Shown: positions 11,032 through 19,313, counted from the stretch's first letter. The stretch is DNA of 64,000 nucleotides from Erysipelotrichaceae bacterium (GCA_017442805.1 JAFRZA010000014.1:1-64000); one strand, 5' to 3'. Numbers and translations are program-made. Notes: generated by a model from the letters alone, not told the origin.

Positions 11032-11532
11032 TTAATTGGCTTGCGGCTCATTCTTATCGGCGATGGCCTTAACGGTAGCAGCGAATGAGCGGATCGGTGA
11101 CTGTAAGCATCCTAACAGCATGGCGATCATGCCGTCCTTGTTCGGTAAGGTTGATAATGCCTTGAGTTCAGCGGCATTGACGACCTTTCCGCTTACCACA
11201 CCGGATTTGACGACCAGCTTCTCATGCTTCTTGGCGAACTTGCATAAGATCCTGCTGGGTGCGACTTCATCAGCGGCGGTAGCGAAGGCGTTGGGGCCGG
11301 TTAAGGCCTCGTCCAGATCGCTTAAGCCAAGCTGATCAGCAGCGCGGCGGACCATGGTGTTCTTGTAGACGCCGAATTCGACACCTTCCTCACGCAGAAG
11401 TCTGCGCAGTTCGGTAACCTCAGCGACTGTCAGGCCACGGTACTCGACAACGACGGTGGAACCGGATTTGCCGATCTTGTCGGCCAGTTCACTTACCAGC
11501 TGCTTTTTCTGTTCCAGTACAGTTTGGTTCAT
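11032..11532 (-). CDS. rplJ: 50S ribosomal protein L10
   Basis: 166 aa, typical length. L10 anchors L7/L12 dimers to the ribosome through its C-terminal helix and binds 23S rRNA with its N-terminal domain (SGSTVVVEYRGLTVAEVTELR, about 23-43). The L10(L12) complex is known to repress its own mRNA by binding the leader, and a matching leader lies directly upstream. The ATG follows a purine-rich AAAGGAAAGGAAAGG stretch. Confidence 0.98.
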   Translation of the reverse strand: MNQTVLEQKKQLVSELADKIGKSGSTVVVEYRGLTVAEVTELRRLLREEGVEFGVYKNTMVRRAADQLGLSDLDEALTGPNAFATAADEVAPSRILCKFAKKHEKLVVKSGVVSGKVVNAAELKALSTLPNKDGMIAMLLGCLQSPIRSFAATVKAIADKNEPQAN

Positions 11533-11555
11533 AATGTCCTTTCCTTTCCTTTATA

Positions 11556-11685
11556 TTGTCAATATACCGTTGTATGGATAAAGCCCTCTTCATCACAGAC
11601 AAAGAGGGCCAAAGCTTTCCAAACTTCTTACCTCGGTAACCTTTTTAAACCAACGCGGTCGTTACTGTCTATGGTATATTGTTCA
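11556..11685 (-). promoter_or_regulatory. L10 leader RNA (autoregulatory)
   Basis: The 175-bp gap before rplJ carries the conserved Firmicutes L10 leader. Its core motifs on the minus strand are ACAGTAACGACCGCG, AAAAAGGTTACCGAGGTAA and a hairpin GCCCTCTT/AAGAGGGC (11583-11590 with 11602-11609). The last is followed by TTTAT and may act as an attenuator. A 9-bp closing stem pairs 11673-11681 with 11560-11568 (CAATATACC/GGTATATTG). Known role: binding of L10(L12) favours the terminator or blocks translation. Confidence 0.85.
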
Positions 11686-11709
11686 AAATAATTTATAGGT
11701 TTTCTTGTT

Positions 11710-12396
11710 TTACAGAGCGTGGTCGATCTTGATGCTCGGGGACATGGAAGCGCTCATGGCGACATTCTTCATGTAGGTTCCCTTAACGGCAGCAGGTCTG
11801 GCCTTTAAGATGACGTCGTAGATGGCTCTGTAGTTATCTACCAGCTTGTCATCCGCGAAGGAAGTCTTGCCGATGATGACGGCGACGTTGCCTTCCTTAT
11901 CGGTACGGTAAGTGACCTTACCTTTCTTGATCTCGTCGATGGCCTTGGCCAGGTCCATGGTGACGGTTCCGGTCTTCGGGTTCGGCATTAAGCCCTTGGG
12001 GCCTAAGATCTTACCCATCTTACCTAATTCGCCCATCATGTCCGGAGTGGCGACGATGACGTCGAAGTCGAACCATCCGCCCTTGATCTGCTCCAGCAGT
12101 TCCTTGCCGCCGACATAGTCAGCGCCGGCATCCTTGGCTTCCGTTTCCTTGGCGCCCTGGGTGATGACGAGAACTCTCTGGCTCTTGCCGGTTCCATGCG
12201 GCAGAACCATGGCACCGCGCAGCTGCTGATCAGCGTGACGCGGGTCAACGTTTAACTTGAATACCACTTCGACGGTAGCGTCGAACTTGGTATAGCAGAC
12301 CTTCTTTACCAGCTGAACTGCCTCTTCAACCGGATACAGTCTTTCCTTCTCGATGAGCTTGGCAGCTTCGAGGTACTTCTTTCCGTGCTTAGGCAT
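11710..12396 (-). CDS. rplA: 50S ribosomal protein L1
   Basis: 228 aa, normal for L1, which forms the mobile stalk at the E site and represses its own operon. I set the start at MPKHGKKY, 4 bp after the rplK stop, with GGGAG upstream; the longer open frame runs back inside rplK. Signature blocks: [22 protein letters not shown], and [10 protein letters not shown] in the RNA-binding loop. It is cotranscribed with rplK. Confidence 0.98.
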   Translation of the reverse strand: MPKHGKKYLEAAKLIEKERLYPVEEAVQLVKKVCYTKFDATVEVVFKLNVDPRHADQQLRGAMVLPHGTGKSQRVLVITQGAKETEAKDAGADYVGGKELLEQIKGGWFDFDVIVATPDMMGELGKMGKILGPKGLMPNPKTGTVTMDLAKAIDEIKKGKVTYRTDKEGNVAVIIGKTSFADDKLVDNYRAIYDVILKARPAAVKGTYMKNVAMSASMSPSIKIDHAL

Positions 12397-12400
12397 GTTC

Positions 12401-12817
12401 TTACTCCCATCCTTCGATCTTGATGCCCATGTTCTTGGCAGTGCCGGCAATGATTCTCATGGCGGCTTCAACATCGTTGGCATTCAGATCGCTCATCTTG
12501 TACTGTGCGATCTCTCTTAACTGATCGACAGTAATGGTTCCGGCAATGGCCGTGTTCGGGGTACCGCTGGCCTTGGCAACACCGGCAGCTTTCTTCAGTC
12601 TGACGGCGGCAGGTTCGGTCTTGCAGACGAAGTCGAATGACTTGTCTTCATAAGCTGTAATGATGACGGGGACCAACTCGCCCTTTCTGTCCTTGGTAGC
12701 ATCGTTGAATGCCTGACAGAACTGGGGCATGTTGATGCCGGCACTTGCTAATGCCGGGCCCGGTCTGGCTCCACCAGCTTCGAATTGGAGCTTACAAACT
12801 TTGGCAACTCTCTTCAT
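12401..12817 (-). CDS. rplK: 50S ribosomal protein L11
   Basis: 138 aa, slightly shorter than the usual 141. It binds the GTPase-associated centre of 23S rRNA. Conserved features are the N-terminal proline-rich [20 protein letters not shown] and the C-terminal rRNA-binding [23 protein letters not shown]. It begins the rplKA transcript; unlike Bacillus, nusG is not adjacent but about 4 kb away, separated by four unrelated genes. Confidence 0.98.
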   Translation of the reverse strand: MKRVAKVCKLQFEAGGARPGPALASAGINMPQFCQAFNDATKDRKGELVPVIITAYEDKSFDFVCKTEPAAVRLKKAAGVAKASGTPNTAIAGTITVDQLREIAQYKMSDLNANDVEAAMRIIAGTAKNMGIKIEGWE

Positions 12818-12849
12818 AAACTTTCCTTTCTTTTAATAATGTTTATGTC

Positions 12850-12878
12850 GTGGTGTGAAGGGTTGCGCCTTCTTCCAC
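12850..12878 (-). promoter_or_regulatory. hairpin in the rplK leader (candidate L1 regulatory site)
   Basis: In the 5' leader of rplKA the minus strand folds GTGG-aa-GAAGG-loop-CCTTC-aca-CCAC: two short helices joined by an asymmetric internal loop. L1 is known to repress rplKA by binding a leader structure that mimics its 23S site. The match to that site has not been verified, so this is position plus structure only. A second small hairpin (GCTGC/GCAGC, 12895-12908) sits at the very 5' end of the transcript. Confidence 0.35.
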
Positions 12879-12914
12879 AATAAAAATATAAACCGCTGCT
12901 AAGGCAGCATATCT

Positions 12915-12943
12915 ATTCTACCTTTCGGACGCAGCGGTGTCAA
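12915..12943 (-). promoter_or_regulatory. rplKA promoter
   Basis: The minus strand has TTGACA (12938-12943), a 17-bp spacer and TAGAAT (12915-12920). This near-consensus promoter gives a leader of about 90 nt before the L11 start. Confidence 0.85.
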
Positions 12944-12960
12944 TAATAAGTTTATCCGTT

Positions 12961-14451
12961 TTACTTGTCGGCGTGGAACAGTTTCCTGGTCCGATAAACC
13001 GGATCGCAGGTCAGCATCATGCCCAGCTTGCGCAGGGTGTCCATGTCGACCTGGTTGAGGATGACGGTGGAATGCACCTGAGCGTTTTTCAGCAGCGGCA
13101 GCGCCTTGATGGCCCGGTCAGCAACCGGATTCATCTGGGCGGAAATGGTCAGGGCGACCAGCACTTCATCGATGTGCAGACGCGGGTTGTTATTTCCCAG
13201 GTAATCGACCTTCAGATGCTGAACCGGTTCAATGATGTTCGGTGACAGTAACATCGTGTCATCGGGGAACTCGCAGAGATACTTCAGGGCGTTGATGATT
13301 GCCGCGGAGGCGGCGCCCAACAGCGGGGAGTTCTTGCCGGTGACCAGCTTTCCGTCTTCCAGTTCGATGGCGACGGCCGGACCGCCGGTTTCCTCGGCTC
13401 TCTTACGAGCCGCGGGAACGACCTTGCGGTCAAGGGGCGAAATGCCGGCCTTGTTCATGATGTTCTCAAGCTTGGTAATGGCTCCCTCGCCGATGTTGCC
13501 GTTCTTGAATTCGACCTGAGTCTGGAAATAGCGTCTGATGATCTCGTCGCAGCTGGCCTTGCAGGCTAACTCGTCGTCGCTGATGCATAAGCCGATCATG
13601 TTGACGCCCATGTCGGTCGGTGAATAGTAGACGTCCTCGCCGGTGATGGCCTTCAGTATGCGGGCCAGTACCGGGAAGATCTCGACGTCGCGGTTGTAGT
13701 TGATGGCCATGATGCCGTACTTTTCCATGTGGTAGGGGTCGATCATGTTGACGTCGTCCAGGTCCACGGTGGCGGCCTCGTAAGCCAGGTTGACCGGGTG
13801 GGTCAGAGGCAGGTTGAAGATCGGGAAGGTCTCGAACTTGGCGTAGCCGGCCTGGATGCCTCTTTTGTGCTCGTGATAGAGCTGGCTCATGCAGACGGCC
13901 ATCTTGCCCGAACCCGGGCCGGGTGCGGTGACGACCACCAGCGGACGGCTGGTCTCGATGTATTCGTTCTTGCCGTAGCCCTCGTCAGAGACGATGACGT
14001 CAACGTCATTGGGATAGCCGGCGATGTAGTAGTGCTTATATACCTTATAATTACGGTTCTGCAGATTGCGGATGAAGTTGTCGACGATCGGCTTGGAAAC
14101 GTACTGGGTGATGGTGACGGAGGAGACGTAAAGACCGATGCCCTCGAAGGCGTCGATCAGACGCAGCACTTCCTGGTCATAGGTGATGTTGAGGTCGCCC
14201 CTGCGCTTGCTCTTTTCGATGTCATGAGCGTTGATGGCGATGACGATCTCCACCTCGTCAGCCATCGACAACAGCATCTTGACCTTGGTGTCGGGCTCAA
14301 AGCCGGGGATGACGCGGGAAGCGTGGTAGTCGTCAAAGAGCTTGCCGCCGAACTCCAGATAGAGCTTGTTGTTGAAGCGGTTGACCCGCTCCATGATCTT
14401 GGCCGACTGCATGCTGATGTACTTTTCCATATCAAAGGCGATCTTGTTCAT
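12961..14451 (-). CDS. DUF1846 family protein
   Basis: 496 aa, the usual length of this conserved Firmicutes/Actinobacteria family whose function is not established. Start chosen at MNKIAFDMEKY, with GGAGAACAG just upstream; the open frame extends 21 codons further without a ribosome site. Recognisable family features are the opening FDMEKYI.MQS..I..R, the glycine-rich TAPGPGSGKMAVCMSQLYHEHKRG (about 178-201; the GPGSGK loop looks nucleotide-binding), and PLTHPVNLAYEAATVDLDDVNMID. No signal peptide or membrane segment. It is a single-gene unit between the rplKA promoter and a terminator. Confidence 0.85.
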   Translation of the reverse strand: MNKIAFDMEKYISMQSAKIMERVNRFNNKLYLEFGGKLFDDYHASRVIPGFEPDTKVKMLLSMADEVEIVIAINAHDIEKSKRRGDLNITYDQEVLRLIDAFEGIGLYVSSVTITQYVSKPIVDNFIRNLQNRNYKVYKHYYIAGYPNDVDVIVSDEGYGKNEYIETSRPLVVVTAPGPGSGKMAVCMSQLYHEHKRGIQAGYAKFETFPIFNLPLTHPVNLAYEAATVDLDDVNMIDPYHMEKYGIMAINYNRDVEIFPVLARILKAITGEDVYYSPTDMGVNMIGLCISDDELACKASCDEIIRRYFQTQVEFKNGNIGEGAITKLENIMNKAGISPLDRKVVPAARKRAEETGGPAVAIELEDGKLVTGKNSPLLGAASAAIINALKYLCEFPDDTMLLSPNIIEPVQHLKVDYLGNNNPRLHIDEVLVALTISAQMNPVADRAIKALPLLKNAQVHSTVILNQVDMDTLRKLGMMLTCDPVYRTRKLFHADK

Positions 14452-14483
14452 AACTGTTCTCCGTCCGTAAAAAATACTCTTCA

Positions 14484-14492
14484 ATTCTACCA
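14484..14492 (-). promoter_or_regulatory. extended -10 promoter for the DUF1846 gene
   Basis: Minus strand TGGTAGAAT (TGn + TAGAAT) lies 33 bp before the start codon. There is no good -35, because the upstream terminator hairpin occupies that space. Confidence 0.5.
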
Positions 14493-14493
14493 T

Positions 14494-14522
14494 AAAAAAA
14501 GGCATTCTCATCACAGAATGCC
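14494..14522 (-). terminator. terminator overlapping the end of the HAD phosphatase gene
   Basis: The 8-bp stem GGCATTCT/AGAATGCC with a 6-nt loop and seven T residues on the minus strand is a canonical terminator. The stop codon at 14511-14513 lies inside the loop, so the last codons of the gene form the upstream arm. Confidence 0.9.
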
Positions 14523-15296
14523 AAATTTCTTCAGTGCCTTGTATACCCCGTCTTCCGAGGCCCGGTCAGTGATGTAATCAGCTGCCCCTTTGGCGCTGTC
14601 CATGGCGTTGCCCATGGCCACTCCCAGGCCGGCTGCCTTAAGCATCGGAATGTCGTTTTCGCTGTCGCCGAAAGCCGCGCACTGCTCGGGACTTACCCCC
14701 AGAAGCTGCGCCAGCTTCAGAAGCCCGGTTCCCTTATCGGTATGCAGGCTGTTGAGGTCGTGGATGTAGTAGCCGCCGTTGACGCAGCTGATCCGGCCGG
14801 AAAACTGACGTTGGAACATCTCCAGTTCCCTCTCCGGCACATTGACCAGTCCGCCGGCTCCCGGCAGTTCAGCCGGATCGGGGTGCAGGCCGATGATGAA
14901 GTGCTTCAGCTCGGCGTCGCATTCCGCCGCCAGCTGACTGTGGCCGGGGTAGGCGTACATGTTGTCGGCGAACTTCCAGAAGACGTCGATGTCATGCTCA
15001 AGGCAGAACGCGTTGACCTGTTCGTAGACATCTCTTTCCAGATGTTCGCTGTAGATCACCCGGCCGTCTTTGTCATAAAGGGTGGCGCCGTTACCGCCCA
15101 TGATGTAATCGGGAAAGACCAGTCCGTCCTGCACGCAGGGAACGCACAGTCCCTGCCGCCCGGTGGCGATGACCACGGCAATGCCCTTCTTACTCAGCAG
15201 CCGGCAGGCAAGCCGGCAGCTTTCCACCAGCCGGCCGTCCTTTTCCGAGGTCATGGTATTGTCGATGTCCAGAAACACCGCTCTGATCTCTTCCAT
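14511..15296 (-). CDS. HAD-superfamily (Cof-type) phosphatase
   Basis: 261 aa. The HAD motif I is FLDIDNTM (DxD near residue 8-10), motif II is VIATGRQ, and motif IV is FGDSENDIPML. The large cap domain between them is the type IIB cap of Cof/YidA-like enzymes, which hydrolyse sugar phosphates and related small phosphomonoesters. Start set at MEEIRAVF, one base after the upstream lipoprotein gene's stop; GGAGG lies 12 bp upstream. It ends the rlmA-lipoprotein-phosphatase unit. The specific substrate cannot be told from sequence. Confidence 0.85.
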   Translation of the reverse strand: MEEIRAVFLDIDNTMTSEKDGRLVESCRLACRLLSKKGIAVVIATGRQGLCVPCVQDGLVFPDYIMGGNGATLYDKDGRVIYSEHLERDVYEQVNAFCLEHDIDVFWKFADNMYAYPGHSQLAAECDAELKHFIIGLHPDPAELPGAGGLVNVPERELEMFQRQFSGRISCVNGGYYIHDLNSLHTDKGTGLLKLAQLLGVSPEQCAAFGDSENDIPMLKAAGLGVAMGNAMDSAKGAADYITDRASEDGVYKALKKFGIL

Positions 15297-15297
15297 G

Positions 15298-16128
15298 CTA
15301 GTTCTCTGCCTCCGTAAAGAAGACCAGACTGGCGCTCTGGGCGATCCGGGAAGAAAACAGCTCGTCGATGTTGATCTCCCGGTAGTAGCGCTCATCCGGT
15401 TCCAGATCCAGCTTCAGACTGTGACCGGAAAAAGCCACCTTGTAAACCACCAGCTCTTCACCTTCGTAAACGAAGATGCGGCCGGCCAGGCAGTTCTCCA
15501 GTTCGTCAAACGCCAGAGGATAAACGTAAGTGGTATCGACTTTGCCGTCCTTCAGCACGCTGATGCCGCCGCGGGATACCAGGCAGTACTTCCCGTCGGC
15601 TTCAATGAAGCCGACGTATTCGTCCTGAGACAACCGGCTGACGCTCTTTTCCTGAAGGGTACTTGCATCATAACAATGCAGACAAAGCGACTGATCGACG
15701 ATGAACAGCTCCTCGCCGTAAGCGCCGATCATCTGCACGGTGACGCTCTGGCTCAACACCTTTTTGCCGTTGGCAAAGAAGGAAACTTCACCGTCCTTCT
15801 GACAGACGAAATTACCGTCGGTGAAGCCGTATAAGAGTTCTCCCTGCACGTTTTCCAGCCGGTTGGCTTTCTTACTGAGGCTGATGAAATAGCCCTGGTA
15901 ATCGCTGCCGTCGGCGCTGAGATAGACGACGTCGCCGCACTGAACGGCGTATTCCGTTCTGTCGCATTTCAGCGAGGCGATCTGTTTCAGATTTTCGTCG
16001 ATGTACATCACTTCACCCTTGCCGTCCGGGTTGTTCAGCACGGCCAGCCAGGTGCTCTCCCTGACCGGCTGACAGCCGGCCAGCAGGATCAGCGCCAGAA
16101 CAGCTGACAGTATCTTAATCCTGTTCAT
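15298..16128 (-). CDS. predicted lipoprotein, unknown function
   Basis: 276 aa. The N-terminus is a lipoprotein signal: MNRIKI, a hydrophobic run, then the lipobox LLAGC with the acylated Cys near residue 19. The rest is soluble, with repeated short strand-turn units (YVGFIEADGKYCLVSRGGISVLKDGKV), suggesting a beta-propeller-like or all-beta fold outside the membrane. The start MNRIKI fits better than the ATG two codons earlier because AAGGAAG is then 8 bp away. It overlaps the end of rlmA by 14 bp and touches the HAD gene. No family recognised. Confidence 0.7.
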   Translation of the reverse strand: MNRIKILSAVLALILLAGCQPVRESTWLAVLNNPDGKGEVMYIDENLKQIASLKCDRTEYAVQCGDVVYLSADGSDYQGYFISLSKKANRLENVQGELLYGFTDGNFVCQKDGEVSFFANGKKVLSQSVTVQMIGAYGEELFIVDQSLCLHCYDASTLQEKSVSRLSQDEYVGFIEADGKYCLVSRGGISVLKDGKVDTTYVYPLAFDELENCLAGRIFVYEGEELVVYKVAFSGHSLKLDLEPDERYYREINIDELFSSRIAQSASLVFFTEAEN

Positions 16129-16921
16129 TCTCATTCTTCCTTTCGAAAAGCTGCAGCAGGAAGTCGACGGTGGTGTCGGCTTCGTTCATCGCCAGCAGTC
16201 TCTCATTTCCCTGACGGGAAGTCGTATGGTAGTAAGGCATCATCCGCCACAGGTTGCCGATGTCCTCAGATGTCTTCAGATGAATTTCATAGCGCACGTT
16301 TTTCTGACTGATCAGCCGGAAGTCCTCCAGCTGATAGCCGGTCTCCTCATTGTAATAGGGATTATCGTAGGCGATCTCTTTCAGCTGATAAAGGTGCTCC
16401 CGGCCCGGAGTCACCGCGATCAGATGTCCGGCAGGCCTCATCACCCGGGCGAATTCCTGAGCGCTGTAGGGGGTAAAGACGCTCATCAGTCCGTCCAGTG
16501 AGTGATCTTCAAAGGGCAGATGGAAGACGTTGCCGACGAAGCAGAAGGCCTGGGGATTGGCTTTGGCGCAGCGGGCCACCGCCTTCTTGGCGATGTCAGT
16601 GGCGTATGATTCCAGAGGCAGGTCCTTCAGAAAGCTCAGGTAGTAGCCGGTTCCGCAGCCGGCGTCCAGAAAGCTCTGGCCGGCGGACATGTTCTCATTG
16701 ACGGTTTCCCTGATCGCCTCAGCCAGCGGCTGGTAGTAGCCTTTTTTCAGAAAGGCGTCCCGGCTGGCGATGGAGCCGCTGTCGTCGCCCGGATTGGCGG
16801 AATGTTTGATCAGCAGGTTGACGTAGCCCTGAGCGGCAATGTCAAAGCTGTGCCCGTCGGCACAGCGGCAGCGTTTTTCTTCTCTGATCAGCGTTTTTCC
16901 GCAATTGGGACAGATCAGCAT
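16115..16921 (-). CDS. 23S rRNA (guanine-N1)-methyltransferase RlmA-like
   Basis: 268 aa. An N-terminal zinc knuckle (CPNCGK near 4-9, then C-R-C near 18-20 with a nearby His) precedes FDIAAQGYVNLL, a stretch diagnostic of RlmA proteins. The SAM site is FLDAGCGTGYY (about 84-94). RlmA(I)/(II) methylates G745 or G748 in domain II of 23S rRNA; in Gram-positives the G748 form affects tylosin binding. Which guanine is modified here is inferred. Start has GAGGTGAG upstream. The gene begins just after the nusG terminator. Confidence 0.88.
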   Translation of the reverse strand: MLICPNCGKTLIREEKRCRCADGHSFDIAAQGYVNLLIKHSANPGDDSGSIASRDAFLKKGYYQPLAEAIRETVNENMSAGQSFLDAGCGTGYYLSFLKDLPLESYATDIAKKAVARCAKANPQAFCFVGNVFHLPFEDHSLDGLMSVFTPYSAQEFARVMRPAGHLIAVTPGREHLYQLKEIAYDNPYYNEETGYQLEDFRLISQKNVRYEIHLKTSEDIGNLWRMMPYYHTTSRQGNERLLAMNEADTTVDFLLQLFERKNENEQD

Positions 16922-16938
16922 CTTCTCACCTCTGATTG

Positions 16939-16965
16939 AAAAAAGGATAGAATGGCTTCTATCCT
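16939..16965 (-). terminator. nusG operon terminator
   Basis: A 9-bp perfect stem AGGATAGAA/TTCTATCCT with a 4-nt loop, followed by a T run on the minus strand. The upstream arm abuts the nusG stop codon. Confidence 0.88.
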
Positions 16966-17539
16966 AATACTCTACCTTTTCCAGATCGACGTAGCTGACG
17001 TCCACCGGAGTCTCACGTCCGAAGACAATGGAAAGAACTCTGGCGGTTTCGGCGCTGTCGTCCATGCTGACAACGGTACCTTCGACGTTGACGAAGGCGC
17101 CGGAAAGGATCTTGACGCGGTCACCGACCCCGAAGTTGACGACGATCTTGTGATCGTTCTGGCCGAGCTTGCGCAGGATCGGATCGATCTCTTCATCCGG
17201 TACGGAGAACGGCTTGGCACCGCCGCCTGATGAACCGATGAATCCGGTGACGCCCGGAGTGTTACGGACAACGTACCAGATCTCGTCCGTCATGATCATT
17301 TCCACAAACAGGTATCCGGGGAACAGATTTCTGACTTTCTTGATCTGCTTGCCGTTCTTGATGTCAATTTCCTCTTCTTCGGCGATGACGATGCGGAAGA
17401 TCAGATCCTGAAGCTTTTCGTTGACAATACGGGTCTCCAGGTTATCCTTGACGTTATGCTCATGGCCGGCGTAGGTATTGACGACGTACCAGCGCTTTTC
17501 CTCTTCCGGCTTTCTGACGGTGTTGTTGTTCTCGTCCAT
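16964..17539 (-). CDS. nusG: transcription termination/antitermination factor NusG
   Basis: 191 aa. The NGN domain begins KRWYVVNTYAGHEHNVKDNLE and contains the polymerase-contacting LFPGYLFVEM. The C-terminal KOW domain is FGVGDRVKILSGAFVNVEGTV. NusG couples RNA polymerase to ribosomes and affects pausing. Its ATG overlaps the secE stop by one base (TAATG). A terminator follows at once, so unlike Bacillus the rplK operon is transcribed separately. Confidence 0.98.
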   Translation of the reverse strand: MDENNNTVRKPEEEKRWYVVNTYAGHEHNVKDNLETRIVNEKLQDLIFRIVIAEEEEIDIKNGKQIKKVRNLFPGYLFVEMIMTDEIWYVVRNTPGVTGFIGSSGGGAKPFSVPDEEIDPILRKLGQNDHKIVVNFGVGDRVKILSGAFVNVEGTVVSMDDSAETARVLSIVFGRETPVDVSYVDLEKVEY

Positions 17540-17769
17540 TACTTACCTACCCCAATCAGAACCAGGAATTCGGAGATCAGCAGATCGCAGATCACGAAGA
17601 AAATGGCGAACAGAACGCAGAAGACGATGACCTTGCCGGTGTTGCTCATCAGTTCGGAGAACTTCGGCCATCTGACTCTCTTGGCTTCCGTGTTGACGCC
17701 GGTGAAGAATCCGGTGATCTTTTCCCAGATGCTGTTATTCTTTGTCTGTTTAGTATTGTCCTTTGCCAT
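17539..17769 (-). CDS. secE: preprotein translocase subunit SecE
   Basis: 76 aa, the usual size for the single-helix Gram-positive SecE. An amphipathic segment (TEAKRVRWPKFSELMSNT) is followed by one membrane helix (VIVFCVLFAIFFVICDLLI). SecE clamps SecY in the SecYEG channel. It sits between rpmG and nusG as in most Bacillota; AGGAGG overlaps the rpmG stop. Confidence 0.97.
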   Translation of the reverse strand: MAKDNTKQTKNNSIWEKITGFFTGVNTEAKRVRWPKFSELMSNTGKVIVFCVLFAIFFVICDLLISEFLVLIGVGK

Positions 17770-17780
17770 AATCGGGCCTC

Positions 17781-17930
17781 CTATTTCGTTTCCTTATGCA
17801 GCGTGTGCTTACCGCATTTCTTACAGTACTTTACCAACTCAAGCCTCTCGGTACGGGTTTTCCGGTTACGAGTGGTAGTGTAATTTCTGGATAGGCATTC
17901 GCTGCAGGTCAGTATTACCTTATCGCTCAT
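17781..17930 (-). CDS. rpmG: 50S ribosomal protein L33
   Basis: 49 aa. The translation begins [17 protein letters not shown] and ends [16 protein letters not shown]: two CxxC pairs (Cys9/12, Cys36/39) as in the zinc-binding C+ form of L33. Bacillus has rpmGB at this same place before secE. CAGGAGG lies at the ideal distance from the ATG. The conserved Thr-Arg-Asn-x-Lys-x-Thr core ([12 protein letters not shown]) is present. Confidence 0.96.
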   Translation of the reverse strand: MSDKVILTCSECLSRNYTTTRNRKTRTERLELVKYCKKCGKHTLHKETK

Positions 17931-17957
17931 AAAAAAAACCTCCTGACAGGTACCTAT

Positions 17958-17986
17958 ACTTTACCACAGCAGAAGGCATTAGTCAA
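17958..17986 (-). promoter_or_regulatory. rpmG-secE-nusG promoter
   Basis: Minus strand TTGACT (17981-17986), 17-bp spacer ending TGG, TAAAGT (17958-17963). The -35 overlaps the last codons of the sigma-factor gene, so the operon can be expressed apart from it. Confidence 0.75.
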
Positions 17987-18572
17987 ATAAATATGAAATC
18001 TTCTTGCGGATGCGCTGAACGGCATTGTCGACGTCCTTTTTGCGGATGCCCAGTATCGAAGCCGTTTCCTGATAGGTGTAGCCCTGAACGCGCAGGCTGA
18101 GCACCCGGCTGTCCAGCGGATTGTCCTCCAGCTGCCGGTAGATCTGCGCCAGCAAGGCGCGGTAGCGGCTGATGCTCCGGGGATCCAGCGAGCTGTCGCG
18201 GCTCAGGGTATCGCCCAGATAGAGCTCGTCGCAGTCCGGGATCAGCCGGTCCATCGACATCGAACTGAGATAGTCGAGCCGGCTGATGCGCTTATGGTGG
18301 CGCAGGGCGGAATACATCTGCCTTTCCACGCACATCAGGATGAAGTTGCGGAAGCTCATCTTCCGGTCTTCCCGGAAGTAGTAGACGGCGTTGATCACGC
18401 CCAGCCAGGCCGCCTGCCTGGCTTCGTCGCTTTCAAAGGACGGCCAGTGAACGGCAATGGAAGCGTAGGTCTTGATGACAAAGGGAAGAACCATCTTCAT
18501 TAACAGGTCCAATGCCTGCAGATCACCCTTGCGGTACATGTACAGCAGTTCGTACTCGTTGTCATCATTCAT
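17979..18572 (-). CDS. SigH-like RNA polymerase sigma factor
   Basis: 197 aa. A region 2 core (SFRNFILMCVERQMYSALRHHKR, about 72-94) resembles SigH's promoter-melting segment, and a C-terminal region 4 helix-turn-helix (YTYQETASILGIRKKDVDNAVQRIRKKI, about 166-193) would read the -35. It sits exactly where Bacillus sigH lies, between rlmB and rpmG-secE-nusG, so orthology is likely despite divergence. In Bacillus SigH controls early sporulation and competence; comFA and comFC occur at the far end of this window. The YacP gene found between rlmB and sigH in Bacillus is absent. Confidence 0.82.
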   Translation of the reverse strand: MNDDNEYELLYMYRKGDLQALDLLMKMVLPFVIKTYASIAVHWPSFESDEARQAAWLGVINAVYYFREDRKMSFRNFILMCVERQMYSALRHHKRISRLDYLSSMSMDRLIPDCDELYLGDTLSRDSSLDPRSISRYRALLAQIYRQLEDNPLDSRVLSLRVQGYTYQETASILGIRKKDVDNAVQRIRKKISYLFD

Positions 18573-18583
18573 ACCCTTTCCCT

Positions 18584-19309
18584 CTATCTGACGGGAAAGC
18601 GGCTGTCGTAGATCCTGTAGAGCATGATGCCGGCGGCGACTGAGGCGTTCAGGGAGTCCATGCCGTTTTCCAGGGGCATCTTCACCAGAATGTCGCAGTT
18701 TTCCTCGACCAGCCGTCTCATGCCTTCGCCTTCCGAGCCGATCACCAGAACCACCGGCATGTCGTAGTCGACTTCGCGGTAATCCCTGTCGGCCTTCAGG
18801 GAAGTTCCCACGACCCAGTAGCCTTCCTTCTTCAGGGCGATCAGGGTCTGGGAGAGATTGGCGACTTCGGCGACTGGCACGATGTCGATGGCTCCGGTCG
18901 AGACCTTGGCCACCGTGGCGTTCAGCGATACCGAGCGGGTCTTCTCAATGATCAGTCCGTCGGCGCCGGCGCAGGCTGCCGTTCTGAGGATGGCCCCCAG
19001 GTTGTGAGGATCCTGAAGCTGGTCCAGTGCCACCAGCAGCGGCTGATGGCCCGGCTGCACCGTTTCAAGCAGCTGCTTGAGCGTACAGGTCGGATAGTCT
19101 TCCACCAGCGCCACATAGCCCTGATGGTTGCCGTTGACCAGCCTGTCCAGATGCTTTCTTTCCGTGACTTCCATGTTGACGCCCAGACTTCTGGCCAGTC
19201 TTTCCACCTCATCGTCCCTGCGGCCTTTCTGGATCCAGAGTTTTTCCACTTTCTTCTGCGTTTTCAGAAGGCTGAGAATCACGCTTTTCCCGTAAACATA
19301 TTGTGCCAT
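18584..19309 (-). CDS. rlmB: 23S rRNA 2'-O-methyltransferase RlmB-like (SpoU family)
   Basis: 241 aa. An N-terminal substrate-binding domain (VYGKSVILSLLK...) is followed by a SPOUT trefoil-knot methyltransferase with the three family motifs: DQLQDPHNLGAILRTA, VIGSEGEGMRRLV and PLENGMDSLNASVAAGIMLY. RlmB methylates ribose at G2251 in E. coli 23S rRNA. Synteny (mrnC upstream, sigma gene downstream) matches Bacillus rlmB (yacO). Confidence 0.93.
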   Translation of the reverse strand: MAQYVYGKSVILSLLKTQKKVEKLWIQKGRRDDEVERLARSLGVNMEVTERKHLDRLVNGNHQGYVALVEDYPTCTLKQLLETVQPGHQPLLVALDQLQDPHNLGAILRTAACAGADGLIIEKTRSVSLNATVAKVSTGAIDIVPVAEVANLSQTLIALKKEGYWVVGTSLKADRDYREVDYDMPVVLVIGSEGEGMRRLVEENCDILVKMPLENGMDSLNASVAAGIMLYRIYDSRFPVR

Positions 19310-19313
19310 ACTT

